From: Novosphingobium resinovorum
GTDB taxonomy: Bacteria > Pseudomonadota > Alphaproteobacteria > Sphingomonadales > Sphingomonadaceae
Assembly: GCF_027922145.1 (NCBI RefSeq)
Contig: NZ_BSFC01000044.1
Span: forward strand, 310,001-374,000
Length of the DNA stretch: 64,000 nt
Reading direction: 5' to 3'
Within the stretch, counting starts at the first letter, position 1; each line of letters starts with the position of its first letter. The notes below the pieces were generated by a model that saw only the letters and a list, made by a program, of their open reading frames with translations, did not search any database and was not told where the DNA came from. Below, piece by piece: positions 44,723-52,196 of the stretch. Position numbers and translations under genes: made by a program.

Positions 44723-44794
44723 CGCGCGGAAACTCCTATTCTGGAGCCGCGGCCTATATCCGGCAATGTCGAGTCGGGCAAGTCAGGTCATGAA

Positions 44795-44989
44795 TTACGC
44801 GGCGGCAGCTATTCCCATTCCGGCGGACGAAACTTCGTCGGCGATGATGTCTTCGGCTTCGTCCAGGCACTGGCGGCACTGCGGGGTGCGACCGATCGAG
44901 CCGTAGATCGCTTCGGCATTGCCGCGCACACGGCGGGCTGCGCAGCGAAGTTCGGTCTCTCGGATGGCATTGCAGATGCACACGTACAT
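44795..44989 (-). CDS. bfd: Bacterioferritin-associated ferredoxin
   Basis: A 64-residue [2Fe-2S] BFD-like protein that passes electrons to bacterioferritin. Cys ligands are in YVCICNAI and PQCRQCLDEAED. The ATG at 44989 has AAGGA seven bases upstream; an upstream TTG start (45016) would add nine residues without a ribosome site. A dyad, TGCGA-ATAGA-TCGCA, lies 37 bp upstream. Confidence 0.9.
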   Translation of the reverse strand: MYVCICNAIRETELRCAARRVRGNAEAIYGSIGRTPQCRQCLDEAEDIIADEVSSAGMGIAAAA

Positions 44990-45026
44990 GAGCGAATCCT
45001 TGTGTTCTTCGCTCAATATATGCGAG

Positions 45027-45041
45027 TGCGAATAGATCGCA
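45027..45041. promoter_or_regulatory. TGCGA-N5-TCGCA dyad upstream of bfd
   Basis: A perfect five-bp dyad with a five-base centre, with a second TGCGA at 45021. The place and shape fit an iron-responsive (Fur or Irr-like) operator of alphaproteobacteria, but the consensus cannot be checked here. Confidence 0.45.
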
Positions 45042-45055
45042 ATAGCGAAAATGCA

Positions 45056-46351
45056 TCAGGCTATGCGATTGTTCAGCGGGCGATTGTCAAGCAAGCGGTG
45101 CTCCACGAGCGAGCGCCAGAGCCATTCCAGCGGCCCGCGCCGGAAATGCCGCAGCCAGACCGGGCTCCACGCCAGCATCAGCGCCCAGCCGCCCAGCACG
45201 AACAGCCATTGCCGTGCAGGCGGGACCTGACCGTAGAGCCCGAGGCCCCAGCCGTAGAACACGAAAGTCATGACGAGGCTGGTGGCGATGTAGTTGCTGA
45301 ACGCCATTCGTCCGGCGGCGATCAGGCGGCGGCCGAGCCACGTCGGCGCGATTCGGGGCGCGGCGAGCACCAGCAGCCCGGCATAGCCGACGCCGCCCAG
45401 TACGTGTGGCATGGCGAGCCCCCATACGAGCGCGGCCTGCATGGCGACGGCCGGGAAATGGCGCGGCCAGGCCCAGCCGAGGAACATAACGGTCAGGGCC
45501 ATCCCCGCGAACGTGCAGGCGAGCGAGACTTCGATCAGGCGCTTGCGGCGCAATGTTCCATCGAACAAGCCGGCCCGATAGAGCGCCATGCCGATCAGCA
45601 TCAGCGGCAGCGTTTCGGAGAACGAGCCCGATATCATCTGAATCTGCCAGAAGGGGCGTTCGACCAGCTTGACCCGCAGGAGGTCGAGCCAGCCAAGCCG
45701 GGCCTCGTGCATTTCCTGCGCTGCCCAGTCGTACATCGGCTGCAGTCGGGCCGCGAGCAGGCGCAGTTGCTCCGTCGTGGCGACGTGGTCGCGCACGGCG
45801 TGTTCGGCGTCGATGGCGGTCGCGGCGTCGAACATCCCCCAGATGTGCCAGGCGTAGTAGAGGGCAAGGGCGATCCACAGCAGCATGCGGTCGCTGAGCG
45901 GGCGCATCAGCAGCGCCGCGATGCCGCAGGCGGCGTAGAGGAACAGGATGTCGCCCCACCACAGCAGCAGGTAATGCGCGATCCCCAGCAGCAGCAGCCA
46001 GCCGAGCCGTCGCAGCTGGATCTGGTCGCCGTCGCGCCCTGCCGCCTCCGCGCGTTCGTGGAACAGCACCAGCCCGGCGCCGAACAGCAGGGTGAACAGC
46101 GCCCGCATCTTGCCCTCGAAGAACAGGAAGCTGAACGCCCATGCGGCCTCGTCCAGCGGGCTGACGGGATGGAGGAGCGTCGGCGTCGTCGTGCCGATCA
46201 TCGGTCCGGCGAACCCGGCGATATTGATCGCCAGGATGCCGAGCACGGCGACGCCGCGGATCAGGTCAAGCGTTTCCAGCCGCGCCGGGGCAGCGGCGGG
46301 CGCATCCTCTTCGGCGAGGTCGGAGAAGGTCAGTCCCTGCTCGCCAGACAC
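45056..46351 (-). CDS. DUF418 domain membrane protein
   Basis: A 431-residue protein with about eleven hydrophobic segments. The N-terminal LDLIRGVAVLGILAINIAGF and the C-terminal DUF418 region (ALVWGLAMPHVLGGVGYAGL, FSNYIATSLVMTFVFYGWG) are typical. A GTG at 46351 overlaps the end of the Sel1/SPOR gene by 22 bases and gives a short soluble N-terminus; a later start is possible. The function of the family is unknown. Confidence 0.75.
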   Translation of the reverse strand: MSGEQGLTFSDLAEEDAPAAAPARLETLDLIRGVAVLGILAINIAGFAGPMIGTTTPTLLHPVSPLDEAAWAFSFLFFEGKMRALFTLLFGAGLVLFHERAEAAGRDGDQIQLRRLGWLLLLGIAHYLLLWWGDILFLYAACGIAALLMRPLSDRMLLWIALALYYAWHIWGMFDAATAIDAEHAVRDHVATTEQLRLLAARLQPMYDWAAQEMHEARLGWLDLLRVKLVERPFWQIQMISGSFSETLPLMLIGMALYRAGLFDGTLRRKRLIEVSLACTFAGMALTVMFLGWAWPRHFPAVAMQAALVWGLAMPHVLGGVGYAGLLVLAAPRIAPTWLGRRLIAAGRMAFSNYIATSLVMTFVFYGWGLGLYGQVPPARQWLFVLGGWALMLAWSPVWLRHFRRGPLEWLWRSLVEHRLLDNRPLNNRIA

Positions 46352-47397
46352 CCGAAGCCACCGGCGGTCAGGCGGGCACAGGCAGCGTCGGCCTCGGCCT
46401 TCGAGGCGAAGCCGGTGGCCTGCAGCTTCGTCAGCCGTCCTGCGGGCACCAGCGCGCGCGGATGACCGGCGAGTTCGGGGCGGCCCTTGATCTTGCCCCA
46501 CAGCGCCTCGGCATTGCCGGGAACGCCGAAGGCGCCGAGCTGGACGCGCCACGGGCCGGAGGCTGCGGGTTTTGGTGCTGGGGGCTTGGGTGCAGGTGCC
46601 GGTTGCGGCCCAAGTGGCTTGACCGGCGCGGCCTTGACCGGCGCAGGAGCGGCGCTGCGGGGCAGGGTATCGCTCGTTCCGGCGGCGCGGGCGGCTTCGG
46701 TGACGGCGCGCTTCGCCTCGGTCACCTCTGGCGCGCGGACCGGCTCGGCCATGGCGAGGCGGGTGCCGAGTTCGGCCGAGGCGCTCTGGCGCTGGAGGTT
46801 CGCCTGCGTTTCGGCCGCGATCTTCTGGGCGAGGACGACGCTCTTCTGACGGTCCGCCAGCGGGATGTTGCGGTCCATCTGCTCCAGCGCGCTCTTGGCC
46901 TGCGGGAGCCCGGCGGCCTGCGCGAGACTGGCCAGCGCATAGGCGCGCACCCAGTCCTTGGGCACGAGGTCGCCGTTGAAGTGCGCGACGCCGAGAATGT
47001 ATTGCGCGCGCGGATCGCCGCGAGCGGCCGAGTTCTGGATATAGGGCAGGGCGCGCTGGCGCTCGCCGCGCTGGAACAGCAGCAGGCCGTAGGCGTCGGC
47101 GGCCTGCACATGGCCCTTGGCAGCGGCCTTGCCGTAAAGATCCTCGGCGCGGGCCAGGTCGAGCGGCTCGCCGCGTCCCAGCTTGTAGGCCTGCGCCAGG
47201 TTGAACTGCGCGTCGGGGTCGCCCTGGTTGGCGAGCGGCTGCCAGATGCGCACGGCGTCGTCGTAATTGCCGCTGGACCACGCATCGACGCCGTCCTTTA
47301 CACTGGTTCCGGCCATGTCGGCGGCGAGGCCCGCGCTCCATGCGGGCACGGCGAGCGCCACCATGGCGGCGGTGAGTATCGGGAGAATCTTGCTCAC
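46330..47397 (-). CDS. Exported Sel1-repeat and SPOR-domain protein
   Basis: A 355-residue envelope protein. A signal peptide (ILPILTAAMVALAVPAWSAG) is followed by Sel1-like repeats (ANQGDPDAQFNLAQAYKLG, SAARGDPRAQYILGVAHFNG). An Ala/Pro/Lys linker comes next, and a C-terminal SPOR domain (WRVQLGAFGVPGNAEALW) that binds denuded peptidoglycan at the division site. The GTG at 47397 opens the signal peptide. It is divergent from a ParA-like gene that is followed by a second SPOR protein. Confidence 0.8.
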   Translation of the reverse strand: MSKILPILTAAMVALAVPAWSAGLAADMAGTSVKDGVDAWSSGNYDDAVRIWQPLANQGDPDAQFNLAQAYKLGRGEPLDLARAEDLYGKAAAKGHVQAADAYGLLLFQRGERQRALPYIQNSAARGDPRAQYILGVAHFNGDLVPKDWVRAYALASLAQAAGLPQAKSALEQMDRNIPLADRQKSVVLAQKIAAETQANLQRQSASAELGTRLAMAEPVRAPEVTEAKRAVTEAARAAGTSDTLPRSAAPAPVKAAPVKPLGPQPAPAPKPPAPKPAASGPWRVQLGAFGVPGNAEALWGKIKGRPELAGHPRALVPAGRLTKLQATGFASKAEADAACARLTAGGFGCLASRD

Positions 47398-47542
47398 GTC
47401 GTCGGTGTTCCGGTGCTGCCCCGTAGAAGGTCCAGGATCCCCATGAACCACGGATTGTGGTAAGCTAAAAGCGTTAACGTGGGGTGCACTCTGAATCGTC
47501 ACACTTGCGCCGGTGAACGCCCGGTTTCGCCCCTCTAAGCAA

Positions 47543-47557
47543 TTAACCGTAAATTAG
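47543..47557 (+). promoter_or_regulatory. CtrA-like box upstream of the ParA gene
   Basis: TTAA-CCGTAAA-TTAG matches the alphaproteobacterial CtrA consensus TTAA-N7-TTAA at all but the last position. It lies 59 bp upstream of the ParA start. Cell-cycle control is inferred. Confidence 0.4.
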
Positions 47558-47615
47558 GAACGATCTGGCACTCCCATCGGCAGGGCACGGCGCCCGCCGT
47601 ATAGGGGAATCGGTT

Positions 47616-48335
47616 TTGCGCGTTTTGGCTTTGGCATCGCAGAAGGGCGGATCGGGCAAGACGACGCTGTCCGGCCATCTTGCCGTGCAGGCGCAGCGCG
47701 CCGGAGCCGGGCCGGTCGTGCTGATCGACATCGACCCGCAAGGCTCGCTTTCCGACTGGTGGAACGAGCGCGAGGCGGAGATGCCGGCCTTCGCGCAGAC
47801 TACCGTGGCGCGCCTTGCCGCAGATCTTCAGGTGCTGCGCCAGCAGGGTTTCAAGCTGGCGGTGATCGACACCCCGCCCGCAATTACCCTCGCGATCCAG
47901 AGCGTCATCGCCGTCGCCGAACTCATCGTCATCCCGACCCGCCCCAGCCCGCACGACTTGCGCGCGGTGGGCGCCACCGTCGACTTGTGCGAGCGGTCGG
48001 GCAAACCGCTGGTCTTCGTCGTCAACGGCGCCACGCCCAAGGCGCGCATCACCGCCGAGGCCGCCGTCGCGCTCTCGCAGCATGGCACCGTGGCGCCGGT
48101 CACCGTGCACCAGCGCACCGATTTCGCGGCCTCGATGATCGATGGCCGCACCGTCATGGAGATCGACCCGAACGGTCGCTCCGCCGCCGAGATGGCCGCC
48201 TTGTGGGCCTATGTCGCCGACCGTCTCGAAAAGAATTTTCGCCGCACGATCTTCGCCACGCCTGCTGTCGGACAGCCGGTGCAGGGAGGCGTGCTGCGTC
48301 CGGTGGGCGGTTTCGGCCGCCGTGTTCCGGCCTGA
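47616..48335 (+). CDS. ParA/MinD-family ATPase
   Basis: A 239-residue deviant-Walker ATPase. The P-loop is QKGGSGKTTLS (residues about 9-18), Walker A' is LIDIDPQGSL, and DTPPAITL is the Walker B region. No parB follows, so a role in positioning something other than the chromosome is likely. The start is TTG at 47616 after AGGGGAATCGG. A SPOR-domain lipoprotein gene begins 15 bases downstream, and another SPOR gene is divergent. Confidence 0.85.
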   Translation: MRVLALASQKGGSGKTTLSGHLAVQAQRAGAGPVVLIDIDPQGSLSDWWNEREAEMPAFAQTTVARLAADLQVLRQQGFKLAVIDTPPAITLAIQSVIAVAELIVIPTRPSPHDLRAVGATVDLCERSGKPLVFVVNGATPKARITAEAAVALSQHGTVAPVTVHQRTDFAASMIDGRTVMEIDPNGRSAAEMAALWAYVADRLEKNFRRTIFATPAVGQPVQGGVLRPVGGFGRRVPA

Positions 48336-48350
48336 TTTGGGGTAGATGCA

Positions 48351-49637
48351 ATGAAGAACCGCCACAACAACAGCGCCCGTAACGCAGGCTTCACCTTGTG
48401 CTCGGCCATGGTCGCGGCGCTGCTCGCGGGCTGCGCGGGTGGGCCGCACGGTGTCGCCAGCGCGGGTGACACGCGCGTCGCCGAGGGGCAGGTCGCCGGA
48501 GTGGACGAGGGCGCCCTTTCCAAGGTCGAGGCGCGCGTCGCCAAGTCGCCGCGCGACATGGGCGCCCGCTCGGCACTGGCGCAGGGCTATCTTGCCGCGG
48601 GTCGCTTCAATTCGGCCGCCACGACCTTCGAGGACGCGCTGGCGCTGGGCGACCGCAGCCCGCGCACGGGGCTCAGCCTTGCGCTCGCCTACATCGGTTC
48701 GGGCCGCAAGGCCGAGGCGCTCGACGTGCTGCAGCGCTTTGCCAACAAGCTCCCGGCGAGCGACTACGGCCTCGCCGTGGCGCTGGCGGGCCAGCCTGCG
48801 CAGGGCGTCGAGGTGCTTTCGCAGGCCGTGCGCGGCGGCGAAAACAACGCCAAGACGCGTCAGAACCTTGCCTATGCTTATGCCCTCGACGGCCGCTGGG
48901 CCGAGGCGCGGGTGATCGCGTCGCAGGATGTCTCGGGCGATGAACTCGAAGCGCGCCTGCAGGATTGGGGCGCGAAGGCGAGCCCCGAACAGGGCCGCGC
49001 ACGCGTCGCAGGCCTGCTGGGCACGCCGCTGCGCCTCGATCCGGGCCAGCCGACGGCGCTGGCACTGAACGGTATCGATCATACCCCGCGCGTGATGATG
49101 GCTGCGGCCGAGCCGGTTGAGCCTGTCGCGGAACTTCCTGCAAGCGAAGAGGCAGCGCCTGCTCCGGTCTTTGCCGAAGCACCTGCGCCGGTCGCTCCGG
49201 CGATGGCGTTCGCGGACGAGGCGCCGCGTCGCTTGATCGAACGTGCTTTCGACGGCAGCCTCGCGCGCATGCAGAAGCCGCAGGTGAAGAAGGCGGCGGT
49301 GAAGGTCGCTCCGGTTAAACAGGCCGTGACTGGCCAGTCGGGCAGCCATCTGGTGCAGCTCGGCTCGTTCAGCACGATGGACGGCGCCAAGCGGGCCTGG
49401 GCGATCTTCCAGAAGCGCGACCCCTCTCTGCGTGGCCATGCGCTGCGGATCACCGAGGCCGACGTCAACGGGCGTCGCTATTACCGCGTTGCCGCCGAAG
49501 GTTTCGCGCGCGGCGTGGCGCAGTCGATGTGCTCGACCGTCAAGGGACGCGGCGGCGAATGCCTCGCCTATGAGGACGGCCGCTCGCTGCCGGGCGCGGT
49601 CGCTGCGCGTGGCAGGCCGATGCTGGCGAGCCGCTGA
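48351..49637 (+). CDS. TPR-like SPOR-domain lipoprotein
   Basis: A 428-residue lipoprotein with the lipobox AALLAGC, so Cys27 is probably lipidated. A repeat region of TPR character (RSALAQGYLAAGRFNSAATT) covers residues about 60-180. An acidic Pro/Ala linker follows, and a C-terminal SPOR domain (HLVQLGSFSTMDGAKRAW) is at residues about 335-405. It follows the ParA gene by 15 bases and is transcribed with it. A strong terminator follows. Confidence 0.83.
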   Translation: MKNRHNNSARNAGFTLCSAMVAALLAGCAGGPHGVASAGDTRVAEGQVAGVDEGALSKVEARVAKSPRDMGARSALAQGYLAAGRFNSAATTFEDALALGDRSPRTGLSLALAYIGSGRKAEALDVLQRFANKLPASDYGLAVALAGQPAQGVEVLSQAVRGGENNAKTRQNLAYAYALDGRWAEARVIASQDVSGDELEARLQDWGAKASPEQGRARVAGLLGTPLRLDPGQPTALALNGIDHTPRVMMAAAEPVEPVAELPASEEAAPAPVFAEAPAPVAPAMAFADEAPRRLIERAFDGSLARMQKPQVKKAAVKVAPVKQAVTGQSGSHLVQLGSFSTMDGAKRAWAIFQKRDPSLRGHALRITEADVNGRRYYRVAAEGFARGVAQSMCSTVKGRGGECLAYEDGRSLPGAVAARGRPMLASR

Positions 49638-49668
49638 AGCTTCAAAAGTTCCATGTGAACCTTTGCAC

Positions 49669-49706
49669 GGCCCTTTCGTCCTGCGGGACGGAAGGGCCTT
49701 TTTCTT
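49669..49706 (+). terminator. Rho-independent terminator after the SPOR lipoprotein gene
   Basis: GGCCCTTTCGTCC and GGACGGAAGGGCC pair around TGCG (one mismatch), followed by TTTTTCTTT. Confidence 0.88.
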
Positions 49707-49719
49707 TGACCCCATGCTT

Positions 49720-49795
49720 CGTCATTGCGAGCGCAGCGAAGCAATCCAGGGCCGCGTAAACCGCCCTGGATTGCTTCGCTGCGCTCGCAATGACG
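49720..49795. repeat. REP-like dyad, CGTCATTGCGAG family, copy 7
   Basis: Arms CGTCATTGCGAGCGCAGCG and the complement. It lies between convergent genes. Confidence 0.85.
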
Positions 49796-49810
49796 AAAGG
49801 AAAGGGCGGT

Positions 49811-51064
49811 TTACCCGCCGATCTTCTTCATTCGCACCGCGACGCCGCCCTTGAACAGCGCGAGGACGCGGCCCTGAACGGGCTGGCGGTCGAACGGGGT
49901 ATTGCCCGCCGCCGCTGCCATCTTGTCCGAATTGACGATCCACGGCCGCTCGGGATCGAGCACGGCGATGTCGGCTTCGGCGCCGACCGCCAAGCTGCCT
50001 GCGTTCACGCCCAGCAGCTTCGCCGGGTTGGCGGCGATCAGCTCGAAGGCGCGGGCCATGTCGATCACGCCGTCGCGCACGAGGCTCATCGTCAGCGGCA
50101 GCAGCGTCTCGGCGCCCGCCATGCCGGGGGCCGAATCGCTGAACGGCAGGCGCTTGTCCTCCGGTCCTCGTGGATCGTGGCCCGAGGCGATCACATCGAT
50201 GGTGCCGTCGGCGATGGCGGCGACCACGGCGCGGCGGTCCGCCTCGCAGCGTAGCGCGGGCGAGAGGTGGGTGAAAGTGCGGAACGCCCCGATCGAAAGG
50301 TCGGAAAGCATGAAGTAGGCCGGGCTCACCCCCGCCGTCACCTTCAGCCCGCGTGCCTTGGCCGCGCGCACCAGTTCCAGACCGGCGGCAGTCGTCACGT
50401 TGCGGAAGTGGATCGCAGCATTCGCCATCTCGGCCAGCGCGATGTCGCGGGCGATCGCGAGAGCCTCTGCCTGCGCAGGTGCGCTGGGGAGGCCCAGACG
50501 GGTCGCCATCTCGCCCGCCGTGGCGACGGCATTGCCGACGATCCCGGCGTCCTCGGCATGGGCGATGACGACCATGCCCAGCATCCCGGTGTACTGCAGC
50601 AGCCGCAGCATAGTGCCCGAATCGCCGATCCAGCGCCGCCCGGTGCAGACTGCCCGCGCGCCCGCATCGCGCATCATCGCGATCTCGGCGAGCGCCTTGC
50701 CCTCCAGCCCCTGCGTCGCGGCGGCGAGCGGATGGACCCAGAAGTCCGGCTTGCCCGACTGCGCTGCGAACCGCACCCGCGCCGAGACGTCGAGCGGCGG
50801 GTTCTGGTCAGGCATCAGCGCCGCGCGGGTGATCCCGCCGAAGTGGAACGCGGGCTTGTCGATCGCGAAGACGCCGATGTCGACGAGGCCCGGCGCAACG
50901 ATCTGGCCGCGCGCGTCATGCACGGTGTCGCCGTCCTGCGCGGCGACTTCGGCGCCGATCGCGGTGATGAATCCGCCCTCGCAGCGCACCGCGCCGCTCT
51001 GGATCGATCCGTCGGCCAGCAGCAGGCGGCCGCCCGTGACGGTCAGGGGTGCGTGAAGGCTCAT
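49811..51064 (-). CDS. Non-catalytic dihydroorotase homologue (PyrC'/PyrX)
   Basis: A 417-residue dihydroorotase-fold protein that lacks metal ligands. The usual H-x-H after PGLxD is replaced by GLVDIGVFAIDK (residues 59-70), and the usual S/TDHAPH reads ASGHDPRG (293-300). The HAED at 169-172 remains. Its ATG overlaps the pyrB stop (ATGA). In Pseudomonas and others an inactive PyrC' of this kind is a structural subunit of aspartate transcarbamoylase, so the same role is likely here. Confidence 0.85.
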   Translation of the reverse strand: MSLHAPLTVTGGRLLLADGSIQSGAVRCEGGFITAIGAEVAAQDGDTVHDARGQIVAPGLVDIGVFAIDKPAFHFGGITRAALMPDQNPPLDVSARVRFAAQSGKPDFWVHPLAAATQGLEGKALAEIAMMRDAGARAVCTGRRWIGDSGTMLRLLQYTGMLGMVVIAHAEDAGIVGNAVATAGEMATRLGLPSAPAQAEALAIARDIALAEMANAAIHFRNVTTAAGLELVRAAKARGLKVTAGVSPAYFMLSDLSIGAFRTFTHLSPALRCEADRRAVVAAIADGTIDVIASGHDPRGPEDKRLPFSDSAPGMAGAETLLPLTMSLVRDGVIDMARAFELIAANPAKLLGVNAGSLAVGAEADIAVLDPERPWIVNSDKMAAAAGNTPFDRQPVQGRVLALFKGGVAVRMKKIGG

Positions 51065-52041
51065 GCCCAGCCCTCCATCTTGCGACCTTTTCGGGTGAGG
51101 ACATCGAGGCAGGCCATGCGGATCGCCACGCCCATCTCGACCTGCGTGGTGATCATCGAGCGCTCCACATGGTCGGCCACGTTGCTGTCGATCTCGACGC
51201 CGCGATTCATCGGGCCGGGGTGCATGACCAGCGCGTTCGATTCGGCCAGTTCCAGCCGGTCGAGCGTCAGCCCGTAGAGGTGGCGATATTCGCGCGGGGA
51301 GGGGATGAACTGGCCTTCCATGCGCTCCATCTGCAGGCGCAGCATCATGACGACGTCCGCGCCCTTCAGCGCCGCGTCGAAGTCATGGAACACCGTCACG
51401 CCCATCTGCTCGATATCTGCGGGCATCAGCGCGGGCGGCGCGCAGACCCGCACGTCGGCGCCCAGCGAGGCGAGGCACAGGATGTTGGAACGCGCCACGC
51501 GGCTGTGCAGGATGTCGCCGCAGATCGTCACGCGCAGCCCGTTGAAGGCGCGCTTGGCCTGCCGGATCGTCAGCGCATCGAGCAGCGCCTGCGTCGGGTG
51601 CTCGTGCTGGCCGTCCCCGGCGTTGAGCACCGGGCAGTCCACCTTGTCCGCGATCAGCTGCACCGCGCCCGAGGAGGCGTGGCGGATGACGATGGCATCG
51701 GCGCGCATGGCGTTGAGCGTCATCGCCGTGTCGATCAGCGTCTCGCCCTTCTTCACGCTGGAGGTGGCGACCGCCATGTTCACGACGTCGGCGCCGAGGC
51801 GCTTGCCCGCGATTTCGAAGCTCAGCAGCGTGCGCGTCGAGTTCTCGAAGAAGGCGTTGATGATGGTGAGACCGGAAAGCAGCTCGACCCGCTTCTGCGC
51901 GCCCCGGTTCATTTCGACCCACTGTTCCGCCTCGTCGAGCAGGAACCAGATCTGGTGCGGGGCTAGCCCTGCGATGCCCGTGAGGCCGCGATGCGGAAAG
52001 GCGAGAGCGCCTGCCGGATAGGTGTATTCTGGAGGTGTCAT
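51061..52041 (-). CDS. pyrB: Aspartate carbamoyltransferase catalytic subunit
   Basis: A 326-residue enzyme of pyrimidine synthesis. The carbamoyl-phosphate site ENSTRTLLSFE is at residues 66-76, followed by HPTQALLDA and HPGPMNRGVEI. ATG 52041 (MTPPEYTYPAG) is chosen; two upstream in-frame ATGs are possible. It is coupled to the PyrC'-like gene. No PyrI regulatory subunit is seen, fitting the PyrB-PyrC' class. Confidence 0.94.
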   Translation of the reverse strand: MTPPEYTYPAGALAFPHRGLTGIAGLAPHQIWFLLDEAEQWVEMNRGAQKRVELLSGLTIINAFFENSTRTLLSFEIAGKRLGADVVNMAVATSSVKKGETLIDTAMTLNAMRADAIVIRHASSGAVQLIADKVDCPVLNAGDGQHEHPTQALLDALTIRQAKRAFNGLRVTICGDILHSRVARSNILCLASLGADVRVCAPPALMPADIEQMGVTVFHDFDAALKGADVVMMLRLQMERMEGQFIPSPREYRHLYGLTLDRLELAESNALVMHPGPMNRGVEIDSNVADHVERSMITTQVEMGVAIRMACLDVLTRKGRKMEGWA

Positions 52042-52196
52042 TAAAGACCACGCCATAGGCGGGGAGCCGGGGGTGAGCAAGGGCGATCCAGCCATTCCTC
52101 CCCCGATGCGAAAAGGAATGGAACCGCTTTGGTGCCCGCCCCTTTCCCATTCCGCACCGCAGCAGGTAAGGCTGCATGCGAAAGGCAGGTCGATAC

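Noticed and set aside
45056..47341. A 761-codon frame joining SPOR-protein DNA to DUF418
   Set aside because: The upstream half is a shadow of the Sel1/SPOR gene, which is in another frame; DUF418 starts near 46351.
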